NCBI GenBank assembly: GCA_026129865.1
Contig: JAHCHG010000009.1
Span: 121,779-185,778 of the forward strand
Direction: 5' to 3'
DNA: 64,000 nt
DNA from: Pyrinomonadaceae bacterium
Lineage (GTDB): Bacteria; Acidobacteriota; Blastocatellia; Pyrinomonadales; Pyrinomonadaceae
Positions 61,066 to 64,000 of this stretch are shown one piece after another. The position numbers and the translations under genes were made by a program. Below the pieces are notes generated by a model that made no database searches, had not been told where the DNA came from, and saw only the letters and a list, made by a program, of their open reading frames with translations. Position 1 is the stretch's first letter, and each line of letters begins with the position of its first letter.

Positions 61066-64000
61066 ATGAAAATTAAAAAACTATTCACCTTGAAGGGATT
61101 ATTACTAACTCCCGTCGTTTTACTGCTGATGTTTGTTTCGGCAAATGCGGCAACCTTCGTCGTTAACGACACCAACGATGTTCAAGATGCAACGCCCGGA
61201 GACGGCGTTTGCGAAACAGCTTTGGGTAACGGCGTTTGTACTTTGCGCGCAGCGATAACAGAGTCAAACGCACTTGCGGGAGCGGACATCATCACTCTTC
61301 CCGCGGGAACTTACACCACGACCTTAACCGGATCAAGCGAGAACAATAATGCCTCGGGCGATTTCGATATTAACAGTGATATAACGATCAATGGCGCCGG
61401 ATCCGGAACGACTTTTGTCCAAGCCGCAGCGAGCCGCGGCGTTGCCGTAGAACGCGTTTTTCACATCAGGTTCGTTACGCCCGGAACGACGGCATTCTTA
61501 AATGATCTAACCGTTAGATACGGGCGATACACAACGGCTGCCGGAACATTCGGCGCCGGAATTCGCGTCGATACGGGAGCTGCGAACGCGACCCTGAACC
61601 GAGTTGTTGTTACCGAGAACGATAACGGAAGCAGCGGCGGAGGCATCGCCGTTTCGGGTTCAAATGGAGCGACCGTAACGCTGAACAACTGCACGGTTTC
61701 AAATAATACGGCAGGCGGAACAGCCGCCGGTTCCTCGACCGGAGCCGGGATTATGGGAAACAACACGACTTCGACGATTAATATTAATAATTCGTCGATT
61801 ACCGGGAATACCGTTTCAAATACCAGTACGACGGTCGCTGCAGTTGCCGGAGGAGTTTCATCGGTCGGAACGCTGAACGTTACCGATTCGATGATCACGA
61901 ACAATACAGCCACTTCATCCGGATCTAACACCTTTAGCGGCGGCGTCCATGTCACAGCCGGAACAACCACCATCACCGGAAGTACGATCAGCGGAAACGC
62001 TTCAACGGTAACTGCCGGAGTCGGAAACGGATTCGCCGGCGGAATTTACAATCAACAGGCAACGGTTTCGATCATTAATTCGACCGTTTCGGGAAATTCG
62101 GCGAGCTCATTTCATGCGGGAGTTAGAACACTCGCTTCAACATCTGCAGCGGCGACGACAAATATCACCAACAGTACCGTCAGCGGTAACACCTCAGTTG
62201 GTGAAGGCGGAGGCGTAATCAATATCTCCGGAAGCGGTTTCAATGCGACAACAAATATTACGGGTTCCACGATCAGCGGCAATATGGCAACTTCCGCGAC
62301 CAGTATCGGCGGCGGAATCGAGCAGTTTACGACCTCTACCGGGCTTGGAACGGTCAACTTGATCAATTCAACCGTAAGCGGAAACAGCGCCAATAACGCA
62401 GCGGGAATTTACAACAGCGGAACGGCTGCGACGATCAATTCAAACTTTTCAACGATCGCTTCAAACGCTGCTGCGACAAACGGCGGCGGTCTATTTCAGG
62501 ACACGAACGGCACGACGAACCTTAAAAACAGTATCGTCGGAGATAATAATGCAGGCAGCGCCGGACCGGATATTTTCGGTGCGATCACATCGCAAGATTA
62601 TAACCATGTCGAAGACATTTCGGGCGGAACGTTCTTTACGGAGTTTCGCGAAGGATCACGGCTTGTAACAACGACATTTTTCACGCTTCCGAACGATGTA
62701 ACGGGAACAGATCCGCAGCTTGGTCCTTTGGCTAACAACGGCGGAACGACATTGACACATCTTCCCGGATCGGCGAGCCCTGTCGTAAACACCATTCCGT
62801 CCGGCGCAAACGATTGCGGCACAGTTATCACTTCTTCGCAAAACGGGCAGACGCGCCCGCAGCAGTCGGCATGCGAAAAAGGTTCGGTAGAAATACCATT
62901 CGTCGCAGTTCCGACTTTATCCATTAACGATGTTTCGATGGCTGAAGGCGATTCCGGAACTACGAACTTTGTGTTTACCGTATCTATGTCGATCTCTAGC
63001 GCCTCGACGGTAACGGTTGATTACGCGACCGTCGACGGAACGGCGATCTCCGGCTCCGATTACGCCGCGACGAGCGGAACGCTAAGTTTCGCACCCGGGA
63101 ATCTAACGAAAACGATAACCGTTTTGGTCAGCGGCGATCTGACGGTCGAACCGGACGAGATGTTCTTTGTCGATTTATCGATGCCGTCGGGTGCGACGAT
63201 CAGCGATGGTCAAGGAATGGGCACGATTCAAAATGACGATTCTGCCGAGATTTCTATCGACGATGTTATTCAGCTTGAAGGAAACTCGGGAACATCGACA
63301 TTCGCTTTCACTGTTTCTCTTTCGCGTCCGAGTTCGCAAACAGTTACGGTCGACTACGCAACTACGGACGGTACCGCAACCGCGGGGTCTGACTATATAG
63401 CCGGATCCGGTACGCTGACATTTTTGCCGGGTGACACCTCGAAAATGATAAACGTTACCGTGAACGGCGACACGGATACCGAACCGGATGAAACATTTTT
63501 TGTGAATTTATCAAATTCTTCGGGCGCTCCGATCGGTGATGCGCAGGGGCAAGGAACGATTCAAAACGACGATTCTGTGCCGGCGATCTCAATCAACGAT
63601 GTTTCGATCGGCGAAGGAAATTCCGGAACGCGCGTCGCATTGTTCGACGTAACCCTGTCTTCGCCGAGCAGTCAAACGGTTTCTGTTACCTATGCAACAG
63701 CGGACGGAACAGCCAGCGCGCTGAACGATTACATCGGCGTTCCACCGACCGTTTTGAGTTTTGCTCCCGGAGAAACGACAAAGCAGATCGGCGTGACCAT
63801 TGTCGGCGATACCGTCCCGGAACCGAATGAAACCTTCTTTGTAAATTTAACCGCTCCATCCGGAGCGACGATCCTCGATAACCAGGGAATTGGAACGATC
63901 GAAAATGACGATTTTGTTTCGCTTTCTATTGACGATGTGACCGTTACCGAAGGCAATGCAGGAACTACAAATGCGACATTTACGGTTTCATTGTCGGCGC
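61066..64000 (+). CDS. Giant secreted protein: CSLREA, parallel beta-helix and Calx-beta domains (3' end outside window)
   Basis: The frame is open for 978 codons and runs past the right edge. A signal peptide (MKIKKLFTLKGLLLTPVVLLLMFVSANA) is followed by a CSLREA-type start (DGVCETALGNGVCTLRAAITESN) and then right-handed parallel beta-helix repeats rich in N-N-T and TVSGN motifs to about residue 600. A choice-of-anchor-like block follows (TDPQLGPLANNGGTTLTHLPGSASPVVN). From about residue 620 come at least four Calx-beta domains of about 100 residues, each with SINDVSxxEGNSGT and DYATxDGTA motifs that bind Ca2+. It is likely a surface adhesin or glycan-binding protein. Confidence 0.93.
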   Translation, partial: MKIKKLFTLKGLLLTPVVLLLMFVSANAATFVVNDTNDVQDATPGDGVCETALGNGVCTLRAAITESNALAGADIITLPAGTYTTTLTGSSENNNASGDFDINSDITINGAGSGTTFVQAAASRGVAVERVFHIRFVTPGTTAFLNDLTVRYGRYTTAAGTFGAGIRVDTGAANATLNRVVVTENDNGSSGGGIAVSGSNGATVTLNNCTVSNNTAGGTAAGSSTGAGIMGNNTTSTININNSSITGNTVSNTSTTVAAVAGGVSSVGTLNVTDSMITNNTATSSGSNTFSGGVHVTAGTTTITGSTISGNASTVTAGVGNGFAGGIYNQQATVSIINSTVSGNSASSFHAGVRTLASTSAAATTNITNSTVSGNTSVGEGGGVINISGSGFNATTNITGSTISGNMATSATSIGGGIEQFTTSTGLGTVNLINSTVSGNSANNAAGIYNSGTAATINSNFSTIASNAAATNGGGLFQDTNGTTNLKNSIVGDNNAGSAGPDIFGAITSQDYNHVEDISGGTFFTEFREGSRLVTTTFFTLPNDVTGTDPQLGPLANNGGTTLTHLPGSASPVVNTIPSGANDCGTVITSSQNGQTRPQQSACEKGSVEIPFVAVPTLSINDVSMAEGDSGTTNFVFTVSMSISSASTVTVDYATVDGTAISGSDYAATSGTLSFAPGNLTKTITVLVSGDLTVEPDEMFFVDLSMPSGATISDGQGMGTIQNDDSAEISIDDVIQLEGNSGTSTFAFTVSLSRPSSQTVTVDYATTDGTATAGSDYIAGSGTLTFLPGDTSKMINVTVNGDTDTEPDETFFVNLSNSSGAPIGDAQGQGTIQNDDSVPAISINDVSIGEGNSGTRVALFDVTLSSPSSQTVSVTYATADGTASALNDYIGVPPTVLSFAPGETTKQIGVTIVGDTVPEPNETFFVNLTAPSGATILDNQGIGTIENDDFVSLSIDDVTVTEGNAGTTNATFTVSLSA

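Noticed and set aside
61461..61976. Reverse 171-codon frame rich in Val, Pro and Thr
   Set aside because: It is the antisense shadow of the beta-helix repeats of the 61066 gene.

Overview
The window reads like a bacterial chromosome of the phylum Acidobacteriota, most likely class Blastocatellia. This is inferred from gene content: a VWFA-related protein of the acidobacterial type, an Oar-like TonB receptor with a carboxypeptidase-regulatory domain, a soluble Ser/Thr kinase with TPRs, delta-60/FG-GAP and parallel beta-helix/Calx-beta secreted proteins, two S9 peptidases and a K+-dependent membrane pyrophosphatase. Composition is moderate in GC. No phage, insertion sequence or CRISPR array was seen.

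Layout. 0-11 kb: a partial class II photolyase, a NAGPA-type secreted protein, tRNA-Glu, YjbQ, an S9 peptidase, a large Asp-box (BNR) protein and hppA. 11-24 kb: a delta-60 protein, a Ser/Thr kinase, carA, lepB, a class V aminotransferase, an ECF sigma factor, and two paralogous M15-like proteins flanking a zinc-ribbon/SH3 membrane protein. 24-30 kb: an aminomuconate-semialdehyde dehydrogenase-like ALDH, a PilZ-like protein, a RidA protein, TraB/GumN, a BrnT/BrnA toxin-antitoxin pair and 3-hydroxyanthranilate dioxygenase. 30-38 kb: a Fis-type HTH protein, a large TonB receptor, two TlpA-like thioredoxins and a CDF-like transporter. 38-51 kb: ACMS decarboxylase, threonine dehydrogenase and KBL, hemerythrin, kynureninase, kynurenine monooxygenase, an alpha/beta hydrolase-OsmC fusion and a cyclase-type kynurenine formamidase candidate. 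51-64 kb: tRNA-Thr, trmFO, a PAS protein, a thioesterase, a VWFA protein, xerD, a DPP IV-like S9 peptidase and the start of a giant CSLREA/beta-helix/Calx-beta protein.

Metabolic theme. Seven genes between 24 and 51 kb together encode the kynurenine route from N-formylkynurenine to 2-oxo-3-hexenedioate (formamidase, KMO, kynureninase, HAAO, ACMSD, AMSDH, RidA-type deaminase). The first enzyme, tryptophan or indoleamine dioxygenase, is not in the window. Tdh and Kbl add threonine catabolism to glycine and acetyl-CoA.

Most unusual signal. Several families of short palindromes with conserved heads and loops but co-varying arms are scattered through the window. One family (head GTCAGAA, loop TGCGGTAGCG) has entered the reading frames of kynU (about 91 codons) and of kmo (two sites, about 38 and 31 codons) without breaking them, and also fills the gap before kbl. 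This resembles the in-frame palindromic elements known from Rickettsia. Other families sit directly after stop codons or in gene gaps, and one has the GGAG foot typical of RAYT-mobilised REP sequences.
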